64,000 nucleotides of DNA from an uncultured Paracoccaceae bacterium. Its GTDB lineage: Bacteria > Pseudomonadota > Alphaproteobacteria > Rhodobacterales > Rhodobacteraceae. Where the stretch lies: positions 62,001 to 126,000 of the forward strand of contig CALMJS010000017.1 in NCBI GenBank assembly GCA_937864535.1. The letters run 5' to 3'. Shown piece by piece: positions 37,035-46,229 of the stretch. A program made the translations under genes and the position numbers. The notes under the pieces were generated by a model. That model made no database searches and had not been told where the DNA came from. It was given only the letters and a program-made list of their open reading frames with translations. The first letter of the stretch is position 1, and the number at the start of each line of letters is the position of its first letter.

Positions 37035-38283
37035 AGCCGATCTGGACCAGCGCGTGGCGCTTTTTCCCGGCGGACAGTTTGACCGGGCTGGCCAAATCCG
37101 CCGCACTGAACATGCGGCCCGCGTCGGTGCAGGTCTCGTCGTTCACCTTGAGCCCGCCTTCGCCGATCAGGCGCTTGCCGTCTTTGCCGGTCTTGGCCAG
37201 ACCCGAGCGGACGACCAACTGCGCGAGGCTGATTCCCTCGGCCACCTCATCGGCGGCCAGCATCAGGGTCGGCAGATCATCCCCGACGCCACCCTTTTCG
37301 AACACTTCGCGGGCGGTGGCTTCGGCGGCGGCGGCGGCCTCGACCCCATGCAGCAGCGTCGTCACCTCGTTGGCGAGGATGATCTTGGCGGCGTTGATCT
37401 CGGAGCCTTGCAGGGCGCCCAGACGATTGCATTCGTCCACCGGCAGTTCGGTGTAGAGTTTCAGGAACCGGCCCGTGTCGGCATCCGTGGTATTGCGCCA
37501 GAACTGCCAGAATTCGTAGGGCGACTTCATATCGGCATTCAGCCAGACCGCGCCATCGGCGGTCTTGCCCATCTTCTTGCCATCAGAGGTGGTCAGCAAA
37601 TGGGTGGTCAGGCCGAAAATCTGGTTGTCCAGAACCCGGCGGGTCAGGTCGATCCCGTTGACGATATTGCCCCATTGGTCCGAGCCGCCGAACTGCACCA
37701 GACAGCCATAGCGGCGGTTCAATTCGAGAAAGTCATAAGCCTGCAAAATCATGTAGTTGAATTCGAGGAACGACAGGGATTGTTCCCGGTCGAGCCGCGA
37801 TTTCACCGATTCAAACGACAGCATGCGGTTGACGCTGAAATGCCGCCCGATGTCGCGCAGAAAATCGAGGTAGTTCAGCGTATCCAGCCATTCCGCATTG
37901 TTCAGCATCAAGGCCCCGGTCGGGCTGTCGCTGTAGTCGATGTAGGCCGAGAACACCTTTTTGATGCCGGCGATATTGTCGTCGATCTGGGCCGGGGTCA
38001 GCAGCGGGCGTTCATCGGCACGGAAGGACGGGTCACCGACCTTGGTGGTGCCGCCGCCCATCAGAGTGATCGGCTTGTGCCCGGTTTTTTGCAGCCAGCG
38101 CAGGGTCATGATCTGGATCAGCGACCCGACGTGCAGCGACTTGGCCGTCGCGTCAAAGCCGATATACCCCGGTACCACGCCCTTGCTCAGCGCCTCGTCG
38201 AGGCCCTGATAATCCGTGCAATCTGCAAGAAAGCCGCGCTGCATCATGACTGCCATGAAGTCGGATTTGGGATGGTAGGTCAT
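37033..38283 (-). CDS. tyrS: Tyrosyl-tRNA synthetase
   Basis: This class I synthetase has 416 residues from the ATG at 38283 (MTYHPKSDF); the upstream start would add ten codons without a better site. The HIGH-type motif is HVGS (51-54), the KMSKS-type motif is KMGKT (237-241), and the C-terminal S4 RNA-binding domain ends with [12 protein letters not shown]. The tyrosine-binding [15 protein letters not shown] segment is clear. It diverges from anmK across 63 bp. Confidence 0.97.
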   Translation of the reverse strand: MTYHPKSDFMAVMMQRGFLADCTDYQGLDEALSKGVVPGYIGFDATAKSLHVGSLIQIMTLRWLQKTGHKPITLMGGGTTKVGDPSFRADERPLLTPAQIDDNIAGIKKVFSAYIDYSDSPTGALMLNNAEWLDTLNYLDFLRDIGRHFSVNRMLSFESVKSRLDREQSLSFLEFNYMILQAYDFLELNRRYGCLVQFGGSDQWGNIVNGIDLTRRVLDNQIFGLTTHLLTTSDGKKMGKTADGAVWLNADMKSPYEFWQFWRNTTDADTGRFLKLYTELPVDECNRLGALQGSEINAAKIILANEVTTLLHGVEAAAAAEATAREVFEKGGVGDDLPTLMLAADEVAEGISLAQLVVRSGLAKTGKDGKRLIGEGGLKVNDETCTDAGRMFSAADLASPVKLSAGKKRHALVQIG

Positions 38284-38346
38284 CTTCTGGTCCTTGGTTT
38301 TCGCTCGGGGCACTCTATAAGCGGGTCAACGGGTGAGGGAAAGAAG

Positions 38347-39477
38347 ATGTTGCAAGCGACACCGATACGCGCATTGGGGACCATGTCGGGCACGTCTTTG
38401 GACGGTGTCGATGCGGCGGTTGTGGTGACAGACGGGGAAACCATCGCCGAGTTCGGCGCGTCGGCCTTTCGTCCCTATAGCGCAGACGAGGCAGAGCGAA
38501 TCCGCGCGGCCCTCGGCCACTGGGACGGCCCGACGATTGCCCCCGCCGCCGAGGTGGTCGAGGATGCCCATGCGCAGGTGCTGAGCGGCTTTGAGCCCTG
38601 TGATCTGATCGGGTTCCATGGCCAAACGGTGGCGCATGATCCCGGCGGGCGCGGAACCCTGCAGATCGGTGATGGCGCGCTCTTGGCCGAGGTGCTGGAG
38701 ACCCCCGTTGTCTGGGATTTCCGGTCCGCCGATGTGCGGTTGGGCGGGCAGGGCGCGCCGCTGGCACCGTTCTATCATTTTGCCCTCGCGCGGCATGTCG
38801 GTGTGCGCAAACCGGTTGCGATCCTCAATCTTGGCGGCGTTGGCAATGTCACTTGGGTGGATCCAACGGCGACCCGTCCTGATCAGCCCGGCGCGCTCTT
38901 GGCCTTTGATACCGGACCGGCCAATGCGCCGATCAACGATGTGATGTGGAGCCGTCTGGGACAGACCGCCGATCTGGGCGGGGCGCTGGCCGCGACAGGC
39001 GAGGTGGACGCCGATCTGATCGACGCCTTTCTGGCCCATCCGTATTTTTACAAGATCCCGCCCAAGTCGCTGGATCGCAACGATTTCCACGACCTGTCCC
39101 GCGCGGCGGCGGCTTTGTCGCCCGCCGATGCCGTCGCGACGCTGACCGCCGCCTGTGCGTTATCGGTGGCGCAGGGGTTCGACCATTGTCCTTCGCTGCC
39201 CGATCAGGTCTGGGTGACCGGGGGCGGGCGGCACAATGCGACGCTGATGACAATGCTCTCGGCCACGATTGACGCCGAGGTCATGCCGGTGGAATCGGTC
39301 GGGCTCGATGGCGATATGCTCGAGGCGCAGGCCTTTGCCTATCTCGCGGTGCGGGTGGCCCGTGGATTGCCAACCTCTTGCCCGGGAACGACCGGGGTTC
39401 GAGCCGCGATTGGCGGCGGCACCATCAGCGGCGTGCTGCCCGCCGCGCTCCGGACCCCGATCCCCGCCCGCGCCTAG
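38347..39477 (+). CDS. anmK: Anhydro-N-acetylmuramic acid kinase
   Basis: AnmK opens and phosphorylates 1,6-anhydroMurNAc to recycle cell-wall sugar as MurNAc-6-phosphate. The 376-residue length (from the ATG at 38347 with AGGGAAAGAAG upstream) is normal. [18 protein letters not shown] at the N-terminus and the [28 protein letters not shown] and [11 protein letters not shown] segments are the family's ASKHA motifs. It ends before a small hairpin-T terminator. Confidence 0.95.
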   Translation: MLQATPIRALGTMSGTSLDGVDAAVVVTDGETIAEFGASAFRPYSADEAERIRAALGHWDGPTIAPAAEVVEDAHAQVLSGFEPCDLIGFHGQTVAHDPGGRGTLQIGDGALLAEVLETPVVWDFRSADVRLGGQGAPLAPFYHFALARHVGVRKPVAILNLGGVGNVTWVDPTATRPDQPGALLAFDTGPANAPINDVMWSRLGQTADLGGALAATGEVDADLIDAFLAHPYFYKIPPKSLDRNDFHDLSRAAAALSPADAVATLTAACALSVAQGFDHCPSLPDQVWVTGGGRHNATLMTMLSATIDAEVMPVESVGLDGDMLEAQAFAYLAVRVARGLPTSCPGTTGVRAAIGGGTISGVLPAALRTPIPARA

Positions 39478-39554
39478 GAGGCCGCCAGAGGGGTTACAAG
39501 AGGTCCACCCCATAACCCGAAGGCCGATCGGCAAGGCTTGGCCGATCCCGCAAT

Positions 39555-39572
39555 GCTGCGGCGCAGCTTTTT
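39555..39572 (+). terminator. Terminator downstream of anmK
   Basis: GCTGC and GCAGC form a short stem with a GGC loop, then TTTTT. A second stem, GATCGGC/GCCGATC, lies just upstream. The rest of the 203-bp spacer up to 39680 shows no further gene. Confidence 0.6.
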
Positions 39573-39680
39573 GCCGATGCGGAACTTTCTCGCGGTTTGG
39601 TGAGTTCACTTTCCACAGCCGCCCCTATCTGTAGGGGGCATCCGGGCACTGCTCGGTTATCGAGCGAGAAAGGAAAACTC

Positions 39681-40289
39681 ATGAATAAGATCAATGTATT
39701 CGCTGCCTCGGCAGCGGCCGTTACCCTATTGTCCGCACCGGCCTTTGCTGGCGGGATGACCCCGGTGATCACCGAACCCGTGGCCACACCGGTGCCGGTT
39801 GTTGCTGTCCCGACATCGGCGAATTGGACGGGCGGCTACGCCGGTCTGTCGCTGGGCTATGGCGATGCGTCGACCTCGGCCGGGTTGGTCAACAATGCCG
39901 ACGACTTGACCTACGGCGTCTTTGCGGGCTACATGCAGGACCTCGGCAGTCTGGTACTGGGCGGCGAAGTCGAATTTTCGGGCAGCGACATCGCGGATGG
40001 CACCACTGGCGTCGGGATCGAGAGCGAAACCCAGCTCAAGGTCAAGGCGGGCTATGACGCTGGCAGCTGGTTGCCCTATCTGACCGCTGGCTGGTCGAAC
40101 CTGTCCACAGATGGCGCGGTCAACGCCACCGATACCGGCTATGTCTACGGCGCTGGCCTCGACTACCAGATGACCGACTCGGTCCGCGTGGGCGCCGAAG
40201 TGCTGAACCATCAGTACGACGACTTTAACGGCAGTGGCGTCGACCAAGAGATGACCACCATCGGTCTGCGTGCGGCCTATACGTTCTAA
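39681..40289 (+). CDS. OmpA/OmpW-type small outer-membrane beta-barrel protein
   Basis: The 202-residue protein has a signal peptide (about residues 1-23, ending APAFA), a Pro/Val-rich linker (TEPVATPVPVVAVP), then about eight amphipathic strands starting with WTGGYAGLSLGYG and ending in RAAYTF. This is the pattern of alphaproteobacterial eight-stranded surface barrels. A GAAAGGAAAA site precedes the ATG; an in-frame start 28 codons upstream is rejected because it would block the signal peptide. Its role is probably structural or adhesive; unproven. Confidence 0.8.
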   Translation: MNKINVFAASAAAVTLLSAPAFAGGMTPVITEPVATPVPVVAVPTSANWTGGYAGLSLGYGDASTSAGLVNNADDLTYGVFAGYMQDLGSLVLGGEVEFSGSDIADGTTGVGIESETQLKVKAGYDAGSWLPYLTAGWSNLSTDGAVNATDTGYVYGAGLDYQMTDSVRVGAEVLNHQYDDFNGSGVDQEMTTIGLRAAYTF

Positions 40290-40397
40290 ACGGTCAGTGC
40301 GGCGGGTGTCCCGATGGGGCACCCGTTTGCCGTCTTCGGTCTGTCAAATCCGCGCCAAACAGCGTCTAATGGGCATCGGATGACCTTGGGGGCAGCG

Positions 40398-40928
40398 ATG
40401 CAGGCTTGGGTGGCGCTGTTGCGCGGTGTGAATGTGGGCGGCGCGGCGAAACTGCCGATGGCCGAATTGCGGGCCGTGGCCAGTGACATCGGCTGGCAAA
40501 ACCCGCAGACCTACATCGCCTCTGGCAATCTGGTCTTTCAGGCCGAGGCGGGCGATCACGCGACCCTGCTGCGCGACGGGCTGCTATCCCGACTGGGTCT
40601 GGACGTGCCGGTTTTGGTGTTGCCGCATAGCGCCTATCGGGCCTGTCTGGCCACCTGTCCGTTCCGGCCAGAACAGGGTAGCCATCTGCACGGGTTCCTG
40701 ACCTTTTCACCGCCGCGGCTGGATATGGCGGTGTTTGACGCGCTGCGCACCACCGAAGAGATCGCCGCCGCCGATGGTGTCGTCTGGCTCCATGCCCCCG
40801 ATGGCATCGGCCGATCCAAGGTTGCCGAAAAGATGCACAAGATCATCTGCGGCGCCCAGACCACGGCGCGTAACCTCAACACCCTGCGCCATCTGTTACA
40901 AATGCTGGACGACTCTGCGGCGGGGTGA
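40398..40928 (+). CDS. DUF1697-family protein
   Basis: This 176-residue protein begins WVALLRGVNVGG, the diagnostic DUF1697 start, and has NPQTYIASGNLVFQ and IGRSKVAEK in the usual places. The family is of unknown function and cytosolic. The start at 40398 is preceded by GGGGGC; an alternative at 40380 would add six residues. It ends 13 bp before the cysS leader ORF. Confidence 0.85.
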   Translation: MQAWVALLRGVNVGGAAKLPMAELRAVASDIGWQNPQTYIASGNLVFQAEAGDHATLLRDGLLSRLGLDVPVLVLPHSAYRACLATCPFRPEQGSHLHGFLTFSPPRLDMAVFDALRTTEEIAAADGVVWLHAPDGIGRSKVAEKMHKIICGAQTTARNLNTLRHLLQMLDDSAAG

Positions 40929-40941
40929 TAGGCATTACTGT

Positions 40942-40986
40942 ATGAAGAGCAACGCAATCATCATTTGCTGCATTATTACCTGCTGA
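40942..40986 (+). CDS. Candidate cysteine-rich leader peptide of cysS (14 residues)
   Basis: This short ORF encodes [14 protein letters not shown]. Three of its 14 codons are TGC, including a tandem Cys-Cys pair at 40966-40971 and a final Cys directly before TGA. It lies 88 bp before the cysS start and after the stop of the preceding gene. This is the expected layout of a transcript leader that senses charged tRNA-Cys by ribosome stalling. The ribosome site is modest (AGG nine bases before ATG). The leader role is inferred. Confidence 0.6.
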   Translation: MKSNAIIICCIITC

Positions 40987-40993
40987 CAGTCGT

Positions 40994-41074
40994 CACGCGG
41001 GCCGCTCTTTCACGTTCCAATCGAACAGGTTAGTTGCTAGAGCCCGCGGGCGTAAACCGCGTGTGAGAGGCCGT
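40994..41074 (+). promoter_or_regulatory. Alternative hairpins between the Cys leader and cysS
   Basis: CGCGGGC (40996-41002) can pair with GCCCGCG (41042-41048), and CACGCGG (40994-41000) with CCGCGTG (41057-41063). A local CGCGG (41045-41049) / CCGCG (41057-41061) hairpin competes with both. The last covers sequence right before the cysS ribosome site (GAGAGG). A ribosome stalled at the last Cys codon (40981) would cover 40994-41000 and change which pair forms. Whether the effect is on or off, and transcriptional or translational, cannot be read. Confidence 0.5.
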
Positions 41075-42541
41075 ATGACCACGATCCGACTGCATAACTC
41101 GAAATCCCGCAAGAAAGAGGATTTCGTTCCGATCGACCCGACAAACGTGCGGATGTACGTCTGTGGCCCGACCGTTTACGACCGCGCACATCTGGGCAAT
41201 GCCCGCCCGGTGCTGGTGTTTGATGTGCTCTACCGGCTGCTGCGCCACGTCTATGGTCCGCAGGCTGTGACCTATGTGCGCAACTTTACCGATGTCGATG
41301 ACAAGATTAACGCCCACGCTGCGGCGACAGGCCGGCCGATCCGCGATATCACCGATGAAACCATCGGCTGGTATCATGACGATATGGACAGCCTCGGGGC
41401 GCTGCGACCCGATCATGAACCGCGTGCCACCGAATGGATCGGCGCGATGGTGTCGATGATCGAGGATCTGATCGCCAAGGGTCATGCCTATGAAAAAGAG
41501 GGCCATGTGCTGTTCCGCGTGCGGTCCTATGAAAATTACGGGGCGCTGTCGGGCCGGTCTGTGGATGACATGATCGCTGGTGCACGGGTCGAGGTCGCGC
41601 CGTTCAAAGAGGACCCGATGGACTTTGTCCTGTGGAAACCGTCCGACGCCGAAACACCGGGCTGGGACAGCCCATGGGGCTATGGCCGTCCGGGCTGGCA
41701 CATCGAATGCTCTGCCATGTCCTACGAACTGTTGGGTGCTTCGTTCGATATCCACGGCGGCGGCAATGACCTGCAGTTTCCGCACCACGAAAACGAAATC
41801 GCCCAGAGTTGCTGCGCCCATCCCGAGGGCGGGTTTGCGAACGTCTGGCTGCACAATGAAATGCTCCAGGTCGAGGGCAAGAAAATGTCCAAGTCGCTGG
41901 GCAATTTCTTTACTGTCCGCGACCTCTTGGATCAGGGTATCCCCGGCGAGGTCGTGCGTCTGGTCATGCTCGGCACCCATTACGGCAAGCCGATGAATTG
42001 GACAGAAAAGAAGCAAATTGAAGCTGAACTGCTTTGCGATAAGATCGTTTCGGCTTTGACCAAAGCAAAAGGATACATTCAACTCGACTTCGCTTTGGCT
42101 CGTGATGATCGCGTCGTCGCGGCACTTGCTGACGATCTAAATACGTCTCTTGCAATCTTCCACTTGCAGACGTCATGCGATTTGCTTCTCAAGATGATTT
42201 CGGGAGATGTTGTCCCACATTACAGTAACCCAGTTCCAATAGAGGCCTCATTGGTCATTGAAGCCAATAAGGTGATTGGGTATTGCCGTCTATTAGGGCT
42301 CGAAGAACTCTTAGAAGCGCGTGCGCAAAGAAAAGACGAATTAATTCAATCGCTTGAAATCTATGCCGATATCTTGAGCTCAATGCGGACGGCTGCGATG
42401 AAAACCAAGGACTTTAGCGGCGTCGACGCGATGAAAACTGCGCTGATGGCCGCCGGGGTCGAGGTCCGCATGTCCAAGGCGGGCGTGGAATTGTTGCCGG
42501 GGGCGGGCTTTGATGCCGCCAAACTCGAGGGGTTGAAATGA
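41075..42541 (+). CDS. cysS: Cysteinyl-tRNA synthetase (mosaic C-terminal region)
   Basis: This class I synthetase has 488 residues from the ATG at 41075 (GAGAGG upstream). The HIGH-like motif is in RAHLGNARP (about 40-48), KMSKS is in [10 protein letters not shown] (about 270-279), and the zinc-binding region includes C30 in VCGPTVY, IECSAM and HHENE. The region from about residue 309 to 437 (42000-42385) is much more AT-rich than the rest, although the frame continues normally into the typical Rhodobacteraceae C-terminus. It overlaps cimA by four bases. Confidence 0.96.
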   Translation: MTTIRLHNSKSRKKEDFVPIDPTNVRMYVCGPTVYDRAHLGNARPVLVFDVLYRLLRHVYGPQAVTYVRNFTDVDDKINAHAAATGRPIRDITDETIGWYHDDMDSLGALRPDHEPRATEWIGAMVSMIEDLIAKGHAYEKEGHVLFRVRSYENYGALSGRSVDDMIAGARVEVAPFKEDPMDFVLWKPSDAETPGWDSPWGYGRPGWHIECSAMSYELLGASFDIHGGGNDLQFPHHENEIAQSCCAHPEGGFANVWLHNEMLQVEGKKMSKSLGNFFTVRDLLDQGIPGEVVRLVMLGTHYGKPMNWTEKKQIEAELLCDKIVSALTKAKGYIQLDFALARDDRVVAALADDLNTSLAIFHLQTSCDLLLKMISGDVVPHYSNPVPIEASLVIEANKVIGYCRLLGLEELLEARAQRKDELIQSLEIYADILSSMRTAAMKTKDFSGVDAMKTALMAAGVEVRMSKAGVELLPGAGFDAAKLEGLK

Positions 42542-44160
42542 CCAAAGAGCGACTGTTTATCTACGACACCACCCTGCGCGACGGGCAACAGACCCAAGGC
42601 GTGCAGTTCTCGACCGCCGAAAAGCAGAAGATCGCCGTCGCGCTGGATAAACTGGGCGTGGACTACATCGAAGGCGGTTGGCCGGGGGCGAACCCGACCG
42701 ACAGCGATTTCTTTGATGCGGTGCCGGCACTGGATCATGCGGTGATGGCGGCCTTTGGCATGACCAAACGGGCCGGGCGTTCGGCAGAAAACGACGACGT
42801 GCTGGCGGCGGTGATGAACGCAGGCACCCCTGCGGTCTGTCTGGTCGGCAAGACCCATGATTTCCATGTGACCACCGCGCTTGGCATCACGTTCGAGGAA
42901 AACACCGAAAACGTCCGCGCCAGCATCGCCCATATCGTGAAATCCGGGCGCGAGGCGCTGTTTGACGCCGAACATTTCTTTGACGGGTACAAATCCAATC
43001 CGGCCTATGCTCTCGAGGTGGTCAAGACCGCCTATGATGCGGGCGCGCGCTGGATCGTGCTCTGCGACACCAACGGCGGCACCCTGCCGCACGAAGTGCG
43101 CGAGATCGTGTCCGCCGTGATCGCCGCCGGTATCCCCGGTGCAAATGTGGGCATCCACACGCACGATGACACCGGCCATGCGGTCGCCAATTCGCTGGCG
43201 GCGGTCGATGCGGGCGCGCGGCAAATCCAAGGCACGCTGAACGGACTGGGCGAACGCTGTGGCAACGCCAACCTGACCTCGATCATTCCGACTCTCCTGC
43301 TCAAGGAACCCTACCGTAGCCGCTATGAGACCCAGATCTCGGACGAGGCCTTGGTCACGCTGCGTAAAACCAGCCGCATGCTGGACGATATCCTGAACCG
43401 GGTTCCGGCCAAGCAGGCACCCTATGTCGGGGCCAGTGCCTTTGCCCACAAGGCGGGGCTGCATGCCAGCGCGATCCTCAAGGACCCGACGACCTACGAA
43501 CACATCGACCCGGCCTTGGTCGGCAACAGCCGCATCATCCCGATGTCCAATCAGGCGGGCCAGTCGAACCTGCGCAAGCGTCTGACGGACGCCGGGTTCG
43601 AGGTCGACCCCAAGGATCCGGCCCTCGGGCGTCTGCTGGATAAGATCAAGGACCTCGAGGCGCGCGGCTATTCCTTTGACACCGCGCAGGCCTCCTTTGA
43701 ACTCTTGGCGCGGCAGGAACTCTATGCGCCCGCGCCGTTCTTCGAGGTCGAGCGGTATCGCGTGATTTCCGAACGCCGGCGCAATGCCCGAGGTGAAATC
43801 GTCACCGTGTCCGAGGCGGTCGTGACCGTCTGGATCGGTACGCAAAAGGTCACCAGTTTCTACGAGAACGACCATTCCGACTCCGAACAGGACGCTGGTC
43901 CCGTCAACGCCCTGTCCAAGGCGCTGGCCAAGGATCTGGGTCCCTACCAGTCGCTGATCGAAGATATGGAACTGGTCGATTTCAAGGTCAGGATCACCAA
44001 TGGCGGGACCGAGGCGGTGACCCGCGTCATCATCGACAGCGAGGACAGCACCGGACGGCGCTGGTCCACCGTTGGCGTGTCGGCGAATATCATCGACGCG
44101 TCCTTTGACGCGCTGGTCGATGCGGTAAACTGGAAACTGTTCCGCGACGGGGCTGTGTGA
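42538..44160 (+). CDS. cimA: (R)-citramalate synthase
   Basis: CimA condenses pyruvate and acetyl-CoA to citramalate, an entry to isoleucine synthesis that bypasses threonine. The 540-residue length and the N-terminal [14 protein letters not shown] motif place it in the LeuA/CimA group; [15 protein letters not shown] carries the metal-binding His pair (H-x-H). It is longer than LeuA homologues only at the C-terminal LeuA-dimer/regulatory domain, as in CimA (sequence identity with 2-isopropylmalate synthase cannot be fully excluded). The start overlaps cysS (ATGA) and the stop overlaps the next gene. Confidence 0.9.
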   Translation: MTKERLFIYDTTLRDGQQTQGVQFSTAEKQKIAVALDKLGVDYIEGGWPGANPTDSDFFDAVPALDHAVMAAFGMTKRAGRSAENDDVLAAVMNAGTPAVCLVGKTHDFHVTTALGITFEENTENVRASIAHIVKSGREALFDAEHFFDGYKSNPAYALEVVKTAYDAGARWIVLCDTNGGTLPHEVREIVSAVIAAGIPGANVGIHTHDDTGHAVANSLAAVDAGARQIQGTLNGLGERCGNANLTSIIPTLLLKEPYRSRYETQISDEALVTLRKTSRMLDDILNRVPAKQAPYVGASAFAHKAGLHASAILKDPTTYEHIDPALVGNSRIIPMSNQAGQSNLRKRLTDAGFEVDPKDPALGRLLDKIKDLEARGYSFDTAQASFELLARQELYAPAPFFEVERYRVISERRRNARGEIVTVSEAVVTVWIGTQKVTSFYENDHSDSEQDAGPVNALSKALAKDLGPYQSLIEDMELVDFKVRITNGGTEAVTRVIIDSEDSTGRRWSTVGVSANIIDASFDALVDAVNWKLFRDGAV

Positions 44161-44927
44161 TGTCGGTTTCGGCCTGCGCCGATCTCGTCCGTTCGGGCGA
44201 TCCGGATCGGTTTCTGGCGGCGATGACAGCCCCGCCCGCTACGCGGGATGCGCTGTTTGTGCTCTATGCGTTCAACCTCGAGGTCGCCAAGGCGCCTTGG
44301 GTCACGCGAGAGCCGCTGATCGCGCAGATGCGTCTGCAATTCTGGCAGGATGTGGTGAACGATGTCGCGGCGGGCAAACAGCCCCGCGCGCATGACGTGG
44401 CCGGGCCGCTGGCCGCGCTGATCCAGCGGGCCGACCTGTCGGTGTCGGTGCTCTCGACGCTGATCACCGCGCGGTATTGGGACATCAACGGCGATCCGTT
44501 TGCCTCGGAAGAGGATGTCATCGCCCATATCGACCGCGGTGCAGGCAGTCTGGCGGTTCTGGCGGCGCTGGCCTTGGGGGCAAGCCCCGACCAAGAGGCC
44601 GATGTCCGCGAGGCCGCGATAGCCTCGGGCATCGCCAACTGGCTGGTGGCCGTTCCGGCCATCGAGGCGGCGGGGCGCAAACCCTTGGCCCACGCGACCT
44701 TGGCCGAGGTGCGCAATCTGGCGGACTACGGTTTGCGGATGCTGATGAAACAGCGGCCAACGGACTTTGGCCCGGCTGTTCCAGCCTTGCGCGCCGGATG
44801 GCGGGCCGAAGGTCTGTTGCGTCAGGCGCTGCGCGATCCGCAGGCCGTCCCAGAGGGGCGGCTGGGAACCTCGGATTTCCGGCGGCGCGTCGGCCTGATG
44901 GTCAGGGCCGCCGCCGGACGCTGGTAA
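44160..44927 (+). CDS. Squalene/phytoene-synthase-fold protein, NDUFAF6-like
   Basis: The 255-residue protein belongs to the trans-isoprenyl synthase fold, but the N-terminal YAFNLEVAKAP and MRLQFWQDVV segments (about 37-47 and 59-68) match the human complex I assembly factor NDUFAF6 better than carotenoid enzymes. The Asp-rich DxxxD motifs needed for prenyl diphosphate binding are not seen. A role in complex I assembly is a reasonable inference, not proven. The start overlaps the cimA stop (TGATG). Confidence 0.75.
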   Translation: MSVSACADLVRSGDPDRFLAAMTAPPATRDALFVLYAFNLEVAKAPWVTREPLIAQMRLQFWQDVVNDVAAGKQPRAHDVAGPLAALIQRADLSVSVLSTLITARYWDINGDPFASEEDVIAHIDRGAGSLAVLAALALGASPDQEADVREAAIASGIANWLVAVPAIEAAGRKPLAHATLAEVRNLADYGLRMLMKQRPTDFGPAVPALRAGWRAEGLLRQALRDPQAVPEGRLGTSDFRRRVGLMVRAAAGRW

Positions 44928-44928
44928 C

Positions 44929-46179
44929 TCAGGCGCGCGGGCGCAGGCCCAGCCAGATCAGCGCACCGCCCGCCAGCGCCAGAAACGGCACCATCGCGAT
45001 ATTGACGGCGGTCCAGCCTTGGATCGGATCGCCGCCAGAGCAGCTCATCAACCCGCCCGAGGCCAGAGAGGCCAAAGTCACGCAGCCGAACACGATCATG
45101 TCGTTCAGCCCCTGAATCACGCCCCGTTCGTGCGGTTGATGCGCCTGCGACAGCAGGGTGGTCGCGCCGATAAAGCCAAAGTTCCAGCCGATCCCCAGCA
45201 AAATAAGTCCAGCATAAAAGCTGTAGATAGACGGTGCCGCGCCAGCATCGGCCAATTGCACACCGGCCAGCGAGGCAACGCTAGCAGAGGCGAGGATCAC
45301 CAGCCCGGTTGCCATGATGGTCCGCACGCCAAACCGCGCGATCAGATGCCCGGTAAAGAAGGACGGGACAAACATCGCCAGAACGTGCGCGGTGATGATG
45401 TTGTTAGAGCTCTCGATCTCGTAACCGCAGCCCATGACCGCCAGCGGGGTCGAGGTCATGATCAGGTTCATCAGCGCATAGCTGACCATCCCGACGATGA
45501 TCGCGACGATGATTTTCGGGTCCTTGAGCATCTCGCCGCGGCTGCGGGCCTTGGGCGCGTCGGCGGCGGGTTTTGCGCCGCGTGTGCCGCGCGGCAGGTC
45601 CAGCGCCATGAACAGGAACAGGCCGAACACGTTAATGCCGATCACCACCAGATAACTGGCGAGGAACGGAATATAGCTGATCGTGTCCTTGACCGCGCTA
45701 TTGAGTTGCGGCCCGATAATCGCCGACACCAGCCCGCCCGCCATGACGTAGGAAATCGCCTTCGGCTTGAAATCGTCGCTGGCGGTATCGGTGGCGGCAA
45801 AGCGGAAAAAGCCCTGTGCCGATTGGTAGATGCCGGTCATATAGGAGCCGGCCAGAAAAACGTAGAAATTGCCGAAATAGAGGCCCGCGGCGCAGATCAT
45901 CGCGCCGATCATCCCGGCAAATGCTCCGAGGATGAACCCGAACTGGCGGCCATTGCGCTGCATCAGCGGCGAGATCCACGGCGCGGTGGTCATCGACCCA
46001 AAGACGATCATCGAGATTGGCAGGGTCGCAAAGCAGGGGTTCGGCGACAGCATTTTCCCCGCCAAACCGCCAATGGCAAAGATCATCGGCATTTGCGAGC
46101 CGAGGATCGCTTGAGCGGCCACGAGGACAGCGACGTTGCGTTTTGCGCGGCGATGATCGGAATATGATGAATCTGTCAT
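44929..46179 (-). CDS. MFS transporter next to cobalamin genes
   Basis: This 416-residue protein has twelve transmembrane segments of the major facilitator superfamily. The RRAKRNVAVLVAAQAILGSQ start and the central hydrophilic loop (PRGTRGAKPAADAPKARSRGEM) are typical. Two short stretches (WNFGFIGATTLLSQAHQPHERG) resemble the family's conserved loops. Substrate is unknown. It lies 50 bp after cobB and on the same strand, so it could be co-transcribed with cobA-cobB. Confidence 0.85.
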   Translation of the reverse strand: MTDSSYSDHRRAKRNVAVLVAAQAILGSQMPMIFAIGGLAGKMLSPNPCFATLPISMIVFGSMTTAPWISPLMQRNGRQFGFILGAFAGMIGAMICAAGLYFGNFYVFLAGSYMTGIYQSAQGFFRFAATDTASDDFKPKAISYVMAGGLVSAIIGPQLNSAVKDTISYIPFLASYLVVIGINVFGLFLFMALDLPRGTRGAKPAADAPKARSRGEMLKDPKIIVAIIVGMVSYALMNLIMTSTPLAVMGCGYEIESSNNIITAHVLAMFVPSFFTGHLIARFGVRTIMATGLVILASASVASLAGVQLADAGAAPSIYSFYAGLILLGIGWNFGFIGATTLLSQAHQPHERGVIQGLNDMIVFGCVTLASLASGGLMSCSGGDPIQGWTAVNIAMVPFLALAGGALIWLGLRPRA

Positions 46180-46229
46180 GTTTAGTCCGTTACTGCGCCG
46201 CTTCGGCTTTGTCTATCGGCATCTGAGGT

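Noticed and set aside
44160-44927. Carotenoid phytoene synthase (CrtB)
   Set aside because: No DxxxD motifs and no other crt genes nearby; NDUFAF6-like segments fit better.
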